Below are positions 40,060 through 48,727 of a DNA stretch of 64,000 bases, one piece after another (position 1 is the stretch's first letter; every line of letters starts with the position of its first letter). The notes below the pieces were generated by a model that saw nothing but the letters and a program-made list of their open reading frames with translations, was not told where the DNA came from and searched no databases. Position numbers and translations under genes: made by a program. This DNA comes from Zhongshania marina. GTDB taxonomy: Bacteria; Pseudomonadota; Gammaproteobacteria; Pseudomonadales; Spongiibacteraceae. The stretch is from assembly GCF_002915595.1 (NCBI RefSeq), contig NZ_PQGG01000013.1, positions 62,001 through 126,000 on the forward strand, in the 5' to 3' direction.

Positions 40060-41133
40060 ATGCAATTTATTCGGGTGCTGGTGCCGGTCTTCGCTATTTT
40101 AATGGCTTTGCCTGGTCAAGCGGCGGTTGTTGGCAATTTATACGACGAGCAGCTTATTGTTGAGTCGCAGTCTCGGGATGCTTTAAAGCAGGGTGCGGCA
40201 AAGGCCTTGGAGCGGGTGTTTGTGCGCGTGTCGGGGCGGCGTCAAGTTCGCGATAATCCCGTTGTGGCCGCTGCGCTTGCCGAGCCAGAACCCTATATGA
40301 CGCAGTTCCGCTATCAGCGGAGTAAAAATATTGATGGTCTTGATGAGCTGGTGTTGAAGCTCAGTTTTTCTCCCCGTCAGGTGAATTCAAGCTTGCAGTC
40401 CGCAGGCTTGCCTATTTGGTCCGCTAATCGTCCTGCAGTATTGGTGTGGTTGATTGCGGATACCACCGAAGGCCGTCAGTTTGTGGGTGCGGATGCACCA
40501 CCGGCCGTGTTGTCGGCGCTAGAGGCTGAGGCTCAGCGGCGCGGTGTGTTTATTCAAATGCCCTTGTTTGATCTTGCGGATTCTACCAATTTAAGTGCTG
40601 ATCAATTGTGGCAAATGTCGGTGAATGACGTGCGTGAAGCGTCTGCCCGCTATTCTACGCCCTTTGTTTTAATGGGTAGGCTTTCGCAGTTTTCCAGTGG
40701 TCAGTGGGTTGGCAGTTGGGCGATATTGCAAGGTGATGAGTCAAGCCGTTTGGAGAGCGATGGCTTGGACGAGGTGGCGGTCTTATCTGCGCCTATTGAT
40801 TATCTGGCTGATATGCAGGCGGCTACATATTCGGTTTCTGCTGGTGTGGGAAATAGCGCAAATACCATGATTCACGTGGCGGGCATCAGCGACTTTTCCG
40901 GCTACGCGAGCTTGATTACTTATCTTGAGGGTTTGGCGGTGGTTCAACATGCGAACACAGTCTGGCTCGATAAGGATCAGTTGATAATAGAATTGGTGCT
41001 AAAAGACGATATGGAAAAAGTGAAGCGTTTTTTAAGTCTTGATGGTCGCCTCCTTGAAAGTGCAGCAGACGCTAATACGCCGTTGCCAAGACCGGTGCGA
41101 GGTTATTATCAGTGGGCGGGTAATCGCCTGTGA
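40060..41133 (+). CDS. DUF2066 domain protein, exported
   Basis: 357 residues with a signal peptide (about 1-23, ending G-Q-A-A) followed by a DUF2066 domain beginning N-L-Y-D-E-Q-L-I-V-E-S-Q. The family is periplasmic and of unknown function. I chose ATG 40060, with AAAGGACG upstream; a GTG sits just before it. Its TGA overlaps the perM GTG (GTGA). The order DUF2066-perM-hda next to purM is one I recognise in pseudomonads, so a linked envelope or replication-related role is possible but not shown. Confidence 0.85.
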   Translation: MQFIRVLVPVFAILMALPGQAAVVGNLYDEQLIVESQSRDALKQGAAKALERVFVRVSGRRQVRDNPVVAAALAEPEPYMTQFRYQRSKNIDGLDELVLKLSFSPRQVNSSLQSAGLPIWSANRPAVLVWLIADTTEGRQFVGADAPPAVLSALEAEAQRRGVFIQMPLFDLADSTNLSADQLWQMSVNDVREASARYSTPFVLMGRLSQFSSGQWVGSWAILQGDESSRLESDGLDEVAVLSAPIDYLADMQAATYSVSAGVGNSANTMIHVAGISDFSGYASLITYLEGLAVVQHANTVWLDKDQLIIELVLKDDMEKVKRFLSLDGRLLESAADANTPLPRPVRGYYQWAGNRL

Positions 41134-42218
41134 TTACAATCTCGAAGCCAGTATGGGGCCTGCTTGCGCTTATTACATTCGTAGCAGTAGTGCATCTTTT
41201 GGCGCCAATTTTAATGCCGTTTTTACTGGCGGCGGTATTGGCGTATATGGGCGACCCCTTGGCTGACCGCCTTGAGGCGCGGGGTATGGCGCGAACAATG
41301 GCGGTGGTGACAGTATTTGTCGTGCTCAGTCTTTTCGCGACGCTATTGGTATTGGTTACTGTGCCGCTACTAATAGAGCAGGTTCAGTTACTTATTGAAC
41401 GCATATACGACGGTTTGGAGTGGGTACAGCAAACGGGTTTGCCTGCGTTGCGTCAATATCTTGATTTACCTGAGCAGAAAAAGCCGATGGAAGCGGCGCG
41501 GGATGCGTTGAGTGAGCATTGGGAAAGTGCTGGTGGAGTTCTTTTTTATTTATGGGGCAAGGTGAGTGGCTCCAGTATGGCTCTGCTAACCTGGGTTGCG
41601 AATGTGACCTTGGTGCCAGTGGTAACATTTTATTTATTGCGGGATTGGGATGTGCTGATGGCGGCTATTCGCAATTTACTGCCGCGCTCAATTGAAGTTC
41701 GTACCGTCACTATAGCCCAGCAGTGTGATGAAATTTTAGGCGCCTTCGCGCGCGGGCAGCTGCTCGTTATGTTGGCCTTGGCGGTGATTTATACCGTTGG
41801 GCTTTGGATAGTGGGATTGGAGCTTGCGCTGGTGCTTGGTTTGCTTGCTGGACTGGCGAGTATCGTGCCTTACCTAGGTGTCATTATTGGGATTTCGGCG
41901 GCGGGTTTGGCGGCTTTTTTCCAATTTGATGGATTGTTGCCGCTGCTTGGGGTGGCGGCGGTATTTGGTGTGGGTCAGGTGCTGGAGTCGACGGTGCTGA
42001 CGCCAATGTTGGTGGGTGAAAAGATTGGCCTGCATCCAGTGGTGGTGATCTTTGCTATTTTGGCGGGCGGTCAATTATTTGGATTTGTAGGTATTTTGCT
42101 GGCGTTGCCGGTGGCGGCGGTGATTAAGGTCATGATTAATCATGTGCATGACTACTACAAAGACAGCGAGCTCTATCAGAGTAATGCCGACGCGATAGAG
42201 CAGGACGTCGCAGAATAA
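41130..42218 (+). CDS. AI-2E family transporter (PerM-like)
   Basis: Polytopic inner-membrane protein of 362 residues with the AI-2E/PerM layout: paired N-terminal hydrophobic segments (about 8-50 and 60-85), a soluble helical stretch (about 85-145), then five or six further membrane segments with P-Y-L-G-V-I-I-G near residue 250. Members are proposed exporters or Na+/H+ antiporters; the substrate is not established and the name should not be read as autoinducer transport. GTG start in the DUF2066 stop; the TAA overlaps the hda ATG. Confidence 0.85.
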   Translation: MITISKPVWGLLALITFVAVVHLLAPILMPFLLAAVLAYMGDPLADRLEARGMARTMAVVTVFVVLSLFATLLVLVTVPLLIEQVQLLIERIYDGLEWVQQTGLPALRQYLDLPEQKKPMEAARDALSEHWESAGGVLFYLWGKVSGSSMALLTWVANVTLVPVVTFYLLRDWDVLMAAIRNLLPRSIEVRTVTIAQQCDEILGAFARGQLLVMLALAVIYTVGLWIVGLELALVLGLLAGLASIVPYLGVIIGISAAGLAAFFQFDGLLPLLGVAAVFGVGQVLESTVLTPMLVGEKIGLHPVVVIFAILAGGQLFGFVGILLALPVAAVIKVMINHVHDYYKDSELYQSNADAIEQDVAE

Positions 42219-42913
42219 TGCCAAGCCCGCAATTACCTTTGGCCTTGAAGTTAGACACTGAGGCCACCTTCGATAATTTTTATACCCCTGAGGGGCATCG
42301 TCTTCTGGTAAATCAGTTGCAACAGCAAGCGGCTGGTACGGGAGAAAAGTGGGTGTATCTTTACGGTGCAGGCGGTAAAAGCCATTTATTGCAGGCCTGT
42401 TGCCACCTTGCGGAATCTGAGGGGCGCTACGCGCGCTATATCCCACTTGGAGAGTTGATTGATTTTGATCCCGAGTCTTTGCTAGAGGGGGCTGAGTACT
42501 TAGATTTATTGTGCTTCGATGATCTACAGCTTATTGCTGGTCATGATGAGTGGGAGCGGGCAGTGTTTAATTGCTATAACCGAATGCTTGCCACCAGTGC
42601 CTGTATGCTTGTGTCTTCGTCGCTTGCGCACTCGCAATTGACCCTAGGGTTGCCCGATTTACAATCTCGGTTGCAGAGCTTAAGCAGCTATCGACTGTCT
42701 GATTTGAATGAGTCCGAGCGTATGGCTGCGCTAAAGTTTAAAGCTAATATTCGCGGCATACTCGTGTCCGATGCGGTTGCGGAATACATTTATACTCGCT
42801 GTCAGCGAGACGCAAAAAGTTTGTTTGACCTGCTGAATGTGTTGGATCGCTTGAGTTTGGTTGAGCAGCGCAAGCTAACGATTCCATTTGTAAAGCAGGC
42901 AATGGCGTGGTGA
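42218..42913 (+). CDS. hda: DnaA regulatory inactivator Hda
   Basis: AAA+ protein of 231 residues resembling domain III of DnaA. With the beta clamp it stimulates ATP hydrolysis by DnaA and prevents over-initiation. Visible are the clamp-binding N-terminus Q-L-P-L-A-L, the P-loop region L-Y-G-A-G-G-K-S-H-L-L-Q-A, the Walker B C-F-D-D-L-Q, and sensor elements near D-L-Q-S-R-L. It has no DnaA DNA-binding domain IV. Start overlaps the perM stop (TAATG). Confidence 0.92.
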   Translation: MPSPQLPLALKLDTEATFDNFYTPEGHRLLVNQLQQQAAGTGEKWVYLYGAGGKSHLLQACCHLAESEGRYARYIPLGELIDFDPESLLEGAEYLDLLCFDDLQLIAGHDEWERAVFNCYNRMLATSACMLVSSSLAHSQLTLGLPDLQSRLQSLSSYRLSDLNESERMAALKFKANIRGILVSDAVAEYIYTRCQRDAKSLFDLLNVLDRLSLVEQRKLTIPFVKQAMAW

Positions 42914-43115
42914 ATTTGCTTAATAATATTGTTAATAAGTGTAAATGCGGCTACTTTTAGGCAGTGAGAGGGAACTTGGTTGAACTTATACTCTCTTAGC
43001 GTTTGATATCATTGCTAAAAGGTTTTTGCTGCTAGTTCAGTAAAATTACGGATTGGCTTGGTAAAACTACACAAAATCAGGCGTGCAAGCCGTGTCGCTC
43101 GTGTTATTCTGATGT

Positions 43116-43137
43116 CATGACGTGTTTTCACGACATG
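43116..43137. repeat. Hairpin in the leader of the OmpA-family gene
   Basis: CATGACGTG and CACGACATG pair around a TTTT loop with a single central mismatch, 33 bases upstream of the ATG of the porin gene. It could protect or regulate the mRNA, or be an operator. Only the symmetry is seen. Confidence 0.45.
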
Positions 43138-43170
43138 GTAGAGGAAGTTAAAAAAATTAGGGGGAGTGTT

Positions 43171-44277
43171 ATGCGTAAAGTCCTATTAGGTGCTGCAATT
43201 GCTGCAGCGATTTGTCCTACATTTGCGTCAGCCGCTGATGAGGGTAAGTGGTACTTGAATCCGGCAATTGGTTACATGTCATATGATAAAGATCGTAATT
43301 TGGATGATGCAGCGGTCGCGCTTTTCGGTGTGGAGCGCAGATTCAACAGCAGTTGGGGTATGGAAGTTCGCGGCTTATATAGCGAGGCGGATGATGAGCA
43401 GGGAAATACATCACTTGATCAGAAGGTGATGGGAACTAGCTTGGATGTTCTCCGTTATTTTAGCGGTAGTCAAAGTGTTGTGCCTTATCTCGCTGGCGGT
43501 ATCGGTGTAATTGATTCAGATTTTGACAATGGTGCTTATCAAACTCAGACTCAGCTAAATGCTGGTGCTGGTTTCAGGTACATTATAAGCGAAGCTTTAT
43601 CGATTCGTACGGATGCCCGCTATGTGTATGGTACCGATCATGAAACTGGTGACGGCGTTCTATCTGTCGGTTTGAGCTATGCCTTCGGCGAAACATCGGC
43701 TCCAATGCCAGCACCTGCCCCCGTCGCTGGTGACTCAGATGGTGACGGTGTTGAAGACGGTGTAGATCAGTGTCCAGGTACACCAGCTGGTGTGGCTGTA
43801 GATGCCAAGGGTTGTGCGCTAGATAGAGATGGTGACGGTGTGCCTAACTACCGCGACAAGTGCCCAAATACACCTGCAGGTCGTCAAGTCGACAAGTTTG
43901 GCTGCAAATTTATACTTAAGCACTCAGAAAGCATTAAGTTAGAAATTAACTTTGCTAACGATTCAGATGCTATCCCAGTTGCTTATGCTGCTGAGTTGCA
44001 GAAAGTAGCTGAGTTTATGAAGAAGTTTGGTGGCGTGAGCACAGTTGTTGAAGGTCATGCTGACAGCAACGGTGAAGCGGCTTATAACAAGCAGCTTTCT
44101 CAGCGCCGTGCTGATGCTGTTCGCAACGCACTGATCCGTGACTACGGTATTGCTGCGAATCGTTTGAGCGCAGTAGGTTACGGTGAAGAGCGTCCGATTG
44201 CTGATAACAGAACAGCAGCTGGCCGCAGTGCTAACCGTCGTGTTATTGCTGTAATGCAGGCAGAAGTTGTTGAGTAA
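43171..44277 (+). CDS. OmpA/OprF-like outer-membrane porin with TSP3 repeats
   Basis: 368 residues. A signal peptide ends at about residue 21 (F-A-S-A); an eight-strand beta barrel spans about 22-180; a Pro/Ala hinge (A-P-M-P-A-P-A-P-V) is followed by thrombospondin-3-like calcium repeats (D-S-D-G-D-G-V-E-D-G and D-R-D-G-D-G-V-P-N-Y) with cysteines; then a C-terminal OmpA peptidoglycan-binding domain with G-H-A-D-S-N-G and N-R-R-V. It resembles OprF. I chose ATG 43171, preceded by TTAGGGGGAG; an upstream open start lacks a signal peptide. AT-rich leader and strong terminator suit a highly expressed gene. Confidence 0.9.
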   Translation: MRKVLLGAAIAAAICPTFASAADEGKWYLNPAIGYMSYDKDRNLDDAAVALFGVERRFNSSWGMEVRGLYSEADDEQGNTSLDQKVMGTSLDVLRYFSGSQSVVPYLAGGIGVIDSDFDNGAYQTQTQLNAGAGFRYIISEALSIRTDARYVYGTDHETGDGVLSVGLSYAFGETSAPMPAPAPVAGDSDGDGVEDGVDQCPGTPAGVAVDAKGCALDRDGDGVPNYRDKCPNTPAGRQVDKFGCKFILKHSESIKLEINFANDSDAIPVAYAAELQKVAEFMKKFGGVSTVVEGHADSNGEAAYNKQLSQRRADAVRNALIRDYGIAANRLSAVGYGEERPIADNRTAAGRSANRRVIAVMQAEVVE

Positions 44278-44303
44278 AATTTGATTCACAGTGTGAGTCA
44301 TTG

Positions 44304-44327
44304 AAAGGGGCCTTCGGGCCCCTTTTT
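44304..44327 (+). terminator. Terminator after the OmpA-family gene
   Basis: Perfect nine-pair stem AAAGGGGCC/GGCCCCTTT capped by the stable TTCG tetraloop and followed by a T run. A strong rho-independent terminator. Confidence 0.95.
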
Positions 44328-44563
44328 CGTTCCTTCCCGTTCGTTTCCTCCCCGTTTTTTCGCTGACATTTTCAGTTGGCGCTGTGCTTATTTCGCATAT
44401 TTTTAGCTTTAATCACGGATTCTATGAAGTGGCATGGATCTTGAAGACCTATGGAGATAGAAGCCATAAATCAGCTTGTCTTCACCATTATGGTGCGCTT
44501 GTTGATGGCTCGCCATAGGGTGAATGCCTTAATTTGGTGCGTTAGGGCGCGAAGGAGAAATGA

Positions 44564-46747
44564 ATGATATTTGGCCGGAAAAATCGTAAGCCAATTACAA
44601 TTACAGATAAAAAGGTCGTGGACTGGAAATATGCTGTCTGCGGTTATTGTTCTACTGGCTGCTCTATCGAGGTTGGTTTAAATGCCGACGGTAAGCCAGT
44701 GGCAAGTAGAGGTAAGGGAAACGCCCCTGTTAATCAGGGTAAATTATGTATTAAAGGTATTTTTGAGCATGAGTTAAGTGGCACCGCCGGTCGTGGCGTT
44801 GAGCCTTTAATGCGCAACAAAATTTACGATAGCTTTCAGCCAGCTAGCTGGGATCAGGCGCTGGACAGAACTGCCGCGGAGTTTAAACGCATTCAAGAAA
44901 AATATGGCCGAGATAGCATTGCGGTCGTATCTACAGGCCAGTTGTTGACCGAAGAGTTTTATACCTTAGGCAAGTTGGTGCGGGGTGTTATTGGCACCAA
45001 TAATTATGATGGCAACACGACTTTATGTATGGCGTCTGCCGTATCTGGTTATAAGCGCTCCTTTGGCGCAGACGGCCCGCCAGGCTGCTACGATGATTTC
45101 GAAAGTACGCATTGCCTGATGGCCTTTGGCTCTAATCTACCTGAGCAGCATCCTATTATTTATTGGCGTCTGAAGGAGGCCCTCGAAAAGCGCAAGTTTC
45201 CGCTGATTGTGGTTGATCCTAGGGTAACGATGTTTGCCCAGTTTGCAGATATTCATTTGCCTATCACCCCTGGAACCGATCTGGTTTTGCTGAACGCACT
45301 TGCCCACGTGATTTTGGCGGAAGGCCTGCAAGATGAGTCTTATATTGAGGCGCACTGCAATGGTTTTGAGGAACTGAAAGCCACCGTCGCTAAATATGAT
45401 CCGGTTACTGCATCGCGAATCTGCGGTATCGACGCGGACATGATCAAAAACGTCGCGCGAATCTACGCTAAAGCGCCGTCCGCAATGAGTATTTGGACCA
45501 TGGGCATTAATCAAAGTACCCACGGCACCGATGGGGTTTGCGGTATCAATAACTTAAATCTCATTACCGGAAATATTGGAATTCCAGGCGGTACCAGTTT
45601 GTCGATTACCGGCCAATGTAATGCCATGGGGACTCGCGAGTGGTCGTCTTGCTCCGGATTGCCGGGCTACCGTATGTTAGAAAAACAAGAGCATCGGGAC
45701 GAGGTGGCTAAGTTTTGGGGTGTCGATGCAGACTTCTTCCCGGCAAAACGCGGCTTGCAGCAGACTGATATTTTTCCGGCTATTGAATCGGGTGAAATTA
45801 AAGCCCTGTGGATTGTTGCTACCAATCCGTTAACCTCCATGCCGAATCAACCTCGCATTAAAAAGGCCTTGGAAAAGCTTGAATTCATGGTGGTGCAGGA
45901 CGGCTACAAAGACTGCGAAACGGTGAATTTTGCCCATGTTTACTTACCCGGTGCATTGTGGGGTGAGAAAGAAGGGGTTCAGACAAACACTGAGCGTCGA
46001 GTGAATTTAGTTCGTAAATTTGTTGAGCCACCAGGTCAAGCTAAACCGGATCACTGGGTCTTTAGTGAGTTGGCTAAACGCTTTGAGCGCGGTCAGGCGA
46101 TGACTTTCCCTGAGACGACATCTGAAATCTTTGATGAGATGAAAATGCTGTCTAAAGGGGCTAAGCGGAATTTGGATATCTCTGGGATGAGTCATGATCT
46201 GATCGAAGCCCAGCGCGGTATTCAGTGGCCGATGCGAGAAGGCGAGGCGACGGGAAACCCTCGTCTGTATAGCGATGGTATTTTTCCAACTCCTAACGGC
46301 AAAGCCAATTTGTTGGCGATGGACTATATCGAAGACAACGAAGTACCGAATGAGAGCTACCCATTTTGGTTAAACAGTGGTCGTGTCGTTGAGCATTTTC
46401 ATACCCGTACTAAGACCGGGAAAATCGGTAATCTCAATAAGTTTAGCCCGACTCCCTATATGGAAATGAACCCAGATTCAGCGCGCGAGCAGGGTGTTAA
46501 ACACCAAAGCTATGTACGCCTTGTGTCTAAGCGTGGTGACGCCGTCGTGATGGTGCAGCTAACCCAGCGTGTGCCTCACAATATGGTCTTCATCCCTATG
46601 CATTACCACGATTGCGTAAACCGCCTTTCTTTGGGTTTGCTCGACCCCTACTCACGACAGCCAGCGTTTAAGCAATGCGCAGTGCGGATTGAGCAAATAG
46701 ATCAGAAAGAAGCGGGCCGATTGAATGTAGAGCGTCGCGCATTTTAA
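44564..46747 (+). CDS. NasA/NapA-like molybdopterin oxidoreductase, catalytic subunit
   Basis: 727 residues of the DMSO-reductase superfamily. The N-terminal [4Fe-4S] motif uses Cys26, Cys29, Cys33 and Cys62. The Mo ligand is probably Cys155 in T-L-C-M-A-S-A-V-S-G-Y, a pattern as in assimilatory and periplasmic nitrate reductases; G-C-Y-D-D follows. The C-terminal molydop-binding domain starts near F-W-L-N-S-G-R-V-V-E-H. No twin-arginine signal, so it should act in the cytoplasm. Start ATG 44564 has GAAGGAGA upstream. It pairs with the fused Fe-S/anchor gene. The substrate is not assignable: nitrate, formate or a sulfur compound are options, and no nas, nar or nirBD genes are nearby. Confidence 0.8.
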   Translation: MIFGRKNRKPITITDKKVVDWKYAVCGYCSTGCSIEVGLNADGKPVASRGKGNAPVNQGKLCIKGIFEHELSGTAGRGVEPLMRNKIYDSFQPASWDQALDRTAAEFKRIQEKYGRDSIAVVSTGQLLTEEFYTLGKLVRGVIGTNNYDGNTTLCMASAVSGYKRSFGADGPPGCYDDFESTHCLMAFGSNLPEQHPIIYWRLKEALEKRKFPLIVVDPRVTMFAQFADIHLPITPGTDLVLLNALAHVILAEGLQDESYIEAHCNGFEELKATVAKYDPVTASRICGIDADMIKNVARIYAKAPSAMSIWTMGINQSTHGTDGVCGINNLNLITGNIGIPGGTSLSITGQCNAMGTREWSSCSGLPGYRMLEKQEHRDEVAKFWGVDADFFPAKRGLQQTDIFPAIESGEIKALWIVATNPLTSMPNQPRIKKALEKLEFMVVQDGYKDCETVNFAHVYLPGALWGEKEGVQTNTERRVNLVRKFVEPPGQAKPDHWVFSELAKRFERGQAMTFPETTSEIFDEMKMLSKGAKRNLDISGMSHDLIEAQRGIQWPMREGEATGNPRLYSDGIFPTPNGKANLLAMDYIEDNEVPNESYPFWLNSGRVVEHFHTRTKTGKIGNLNKFSPTPYMEMNPDSAREQGVKHQSYVRLVSKRGDAVVMVQLTQRVPHNMVFIPMHYHDCVNRLSLGLLDPYSRQPAFKQCAVRIEQIDQKEAGRLNVERRAF

Positions 46748-46853
46748 TTCAGTAATTGAGCCCCTTGTACCTAGGGGTAAGTGCCGAGCAGTTATATCAG
46801 TATTAAGTGGTCATCGAGTTGCTTGCTCAATGACCCGATTAAGGGCAGTAATT

Positions 46854-48701
46854 ATGTGGAAAGTAAGAGACGACGAACCGGGATATGCCTTTTTAAAGGA
46901 GTCCACCGCGCCAGCGGTAAATTATTATGAGGCGCCTATTGATCTGATCGCTCGTACTGGTGGAGCACTTCCTGCTGGTCGAGAAATGTTTATTAATGAG
47001 GAACCAGGGGTTGGTAACAATCCCAATCGGAATAAGCAGCACGCCTTTCATTTTACCGCTGACAATTGTATTGGTTGCCATGCCTGCGAGGCTGCCTGCA
47101 GCGAAAAAAATGACAACCCTGCGCACATTAGTTTTCGTTCGGTGGGTTATGTAGAGGGCGGTACCTACCCAGATTTTAAACGTATGAATATCTCAATGGC
47201 CTGTAACCATTGTGATGATCCTGTTTGTTTGAAAGGCTGCCCTACACGGGCTTACACCAAGCATGTTGAGTACGGTGCGGTGCTACAAGATCCAGAAACC
47301 TGCTTTGGTTGCGGTTATTGCACATGGGTATGTCCTTACAATGCGCCGCAGCTTGACCCGATAAAGGGGCAGGTGTCTAAGTGCAATATGTGTGTGGATC
47401 GCTTAGAAGTTAATCTTAAACCGGCGTGTGTGTCAGCGTGCTTGGGTAATGCACTCAATTTCGGCGTGGTTGATGATCTACCGGAAAACCGCGAGCAGGC
47501 TAAGGTGAGCATTCCCGGTTTCCCTGATCCTGAAATTACCCATCCGAATATTCGCTTCCAGCAAATTAAAAATATGCCAGACGAAGTGACTCGCACAGAT
47601 GGCATGGCGGTCAAATATCACAAGGGTGACGACGGGCAATACCGTCCGGTGGTTGACCAGAAAAAAGGCATCGACAAAAAGTGGAGCTTGTCTAAATTAA
47701 GCTCACGTGAAAATCCCCTCGTGATTTTTACCTTGGTAAGTCAAACCTCAATAGGCGCTTTTTTCTTAGCGTTTTGGGGTGCGCAATTTGGCGTAGAAAG
47801 CTTGCAGGCACTCCGTGATTCGATCATGTATATCCCGCTTATGGCGGCGACGGTAGGTTTGGCGGGAATCGGCATGCTAATGTCGGCAACGCATCTTGGT
47901 AAGCCTTGGCGTTTTTATCGCGGGTTTAATAATTTACGTCATTCGCCGGTTTGCCGCGAAGGTTTGGGTATGCTGCTGTATATGGTATTTGCTGGCATTC
48001 ACTTATTGGCGATGCTACCTAGCAATCAACTATTTATACAGTTAATCGGTGATTGGGGGCGCTTCGAGATTATTGCTGCTGTAAGTGGCTATTTGGCCTT
48101 AATCGCGGCGGTGGTAGGTTTGTATTATATGTACCGTTGCTACCGTATACCTGCGCGTCCGTTTTGGAATCATTGGCAGACTGCAAGTTCCTTTTTCGGC
48201 ACCGCAATTACGTTGGGCAGTGTTTTGGTGGGGTTAGTTGGCGTACCAACATTTATGGTGATTGGCGGTGACTTTGCGCAACTGTTTACCATCGCACTCG
48301 CAGGGATTGTATTAGGTAGCGCGCTAGAAGGCTTAGGTCTATGGCGGCATGCCGCAGCGATGGATACGGCCAATAATGAAGGCAGCGTGTCGCACTATAT
48401 TCAGTGTACTGTGTTTGGTAAAAGCTATGTGCTGCGGAATGCCTTGCTGTTGCTGAACGTGTGTGCCGCCGGCGTATTGCTAACTTTGGCACCAACTGCT
48501 CTAACTATTAGCGCGGCATTGTTGCTGTGTTTGTTAGCTGGTGTAACTGCAATTATCGGCCGCGCCCTGTTTTATGTGTTGGTTATTCCAACCACAATGC
48601 CCGGTGCTTTCTTTTGGAAAAACAAAGATTTTGAAGAGCACGCCCGTGAAATTGGACTGGCGAATATGCCGCAGGTGGGGGTTGTTGCCCACGCTCACTA
48701 G
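46854..48701 (+). CDS. Fused DmsB-type ferredoxin and DmsC-type membrane anchor
   Basis: 615 residues joining two subunits usually separate. Residues 1-205 are a DmsB/NrfC-like ferredoxin with four [4Fe-4S] Cys groups (C-I-G-C-H-A-C-E-A-A-C at 72-82; 117-129; C-F-G-C-G-Y-C-T-W-V-C at 150-160; 177-196). After a linker (about 205-245) comes a DmsC-like anchor with about eight membrane segments, expected to bind quinone. I chose ATG 46854 (AAGGG upstream) over ATG 46830, which has no ribosome site. It lies 106 bases after the catalytic gene; together they would link a cytoplasmic molybdoenzyme to the quinone pool. Confidence 0.82.
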   Translation: MWKVRDDEPGYAFLKESTAPAVNYYEAPIDLIARTGGALPAGREMFINEEPGVGNNPNRNKQHAFHFTADNCIGCHACEAACSEKNDNPAHISFRSVGYVEGGTYPDFKRMNISMACNHCDDPVCLKGCPTRAYTKHVEYGAVLQDPETCFGCGYCTWVCPYNAPQLDPIKGQVSKCNMCVDRLEVNLKPACVSACLGNALNFGVVDDLPENREQAKVSIPGFPDPEITHPNIRFQQIKNMPDEVTRTDGMAVKYHKGDDGQYRPVVDQKKGIDKKWSLSKLSSRENPLVIFTLVSQTSIGAFFLAFWGAQFGVESLQALRDSIMYIPLMAATVGLAGIGMLMSATHLGKPWRFYRGFNNLRHSPVCREGLGMLLYMVFAGIHLLAMLPSNQLFIQLIGDWGRFEIIAAVSGYLALIAAVVGLYYMYRCYRIPARPFWNHWQTASSFFGTAITLGSVLVGLVGVPTFMVIGGDFAQLFTIALAGIVLGSALEGLGLWRHAAAMDTANNEGSVSHYIQCTVFGKSYVLRNALLLLNVCAAGVLLTLAPTALTISAALLLCLLAGVTAIIGRALFYVLVIPTTMPGAFFWKNKDFEEHAREIGLANMPQVGVVAHAH

Positions 48702-48727
48702 AGCGTATTGTTAATATAGTTGAGTAA

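Noticed and set aside
46830-46853. ATG 46830 as the start of the fused Fe-S/anchor gene
   Set aside because: No ribosome site, whereas ATG 46854 has AAGGG at a suitable distance.
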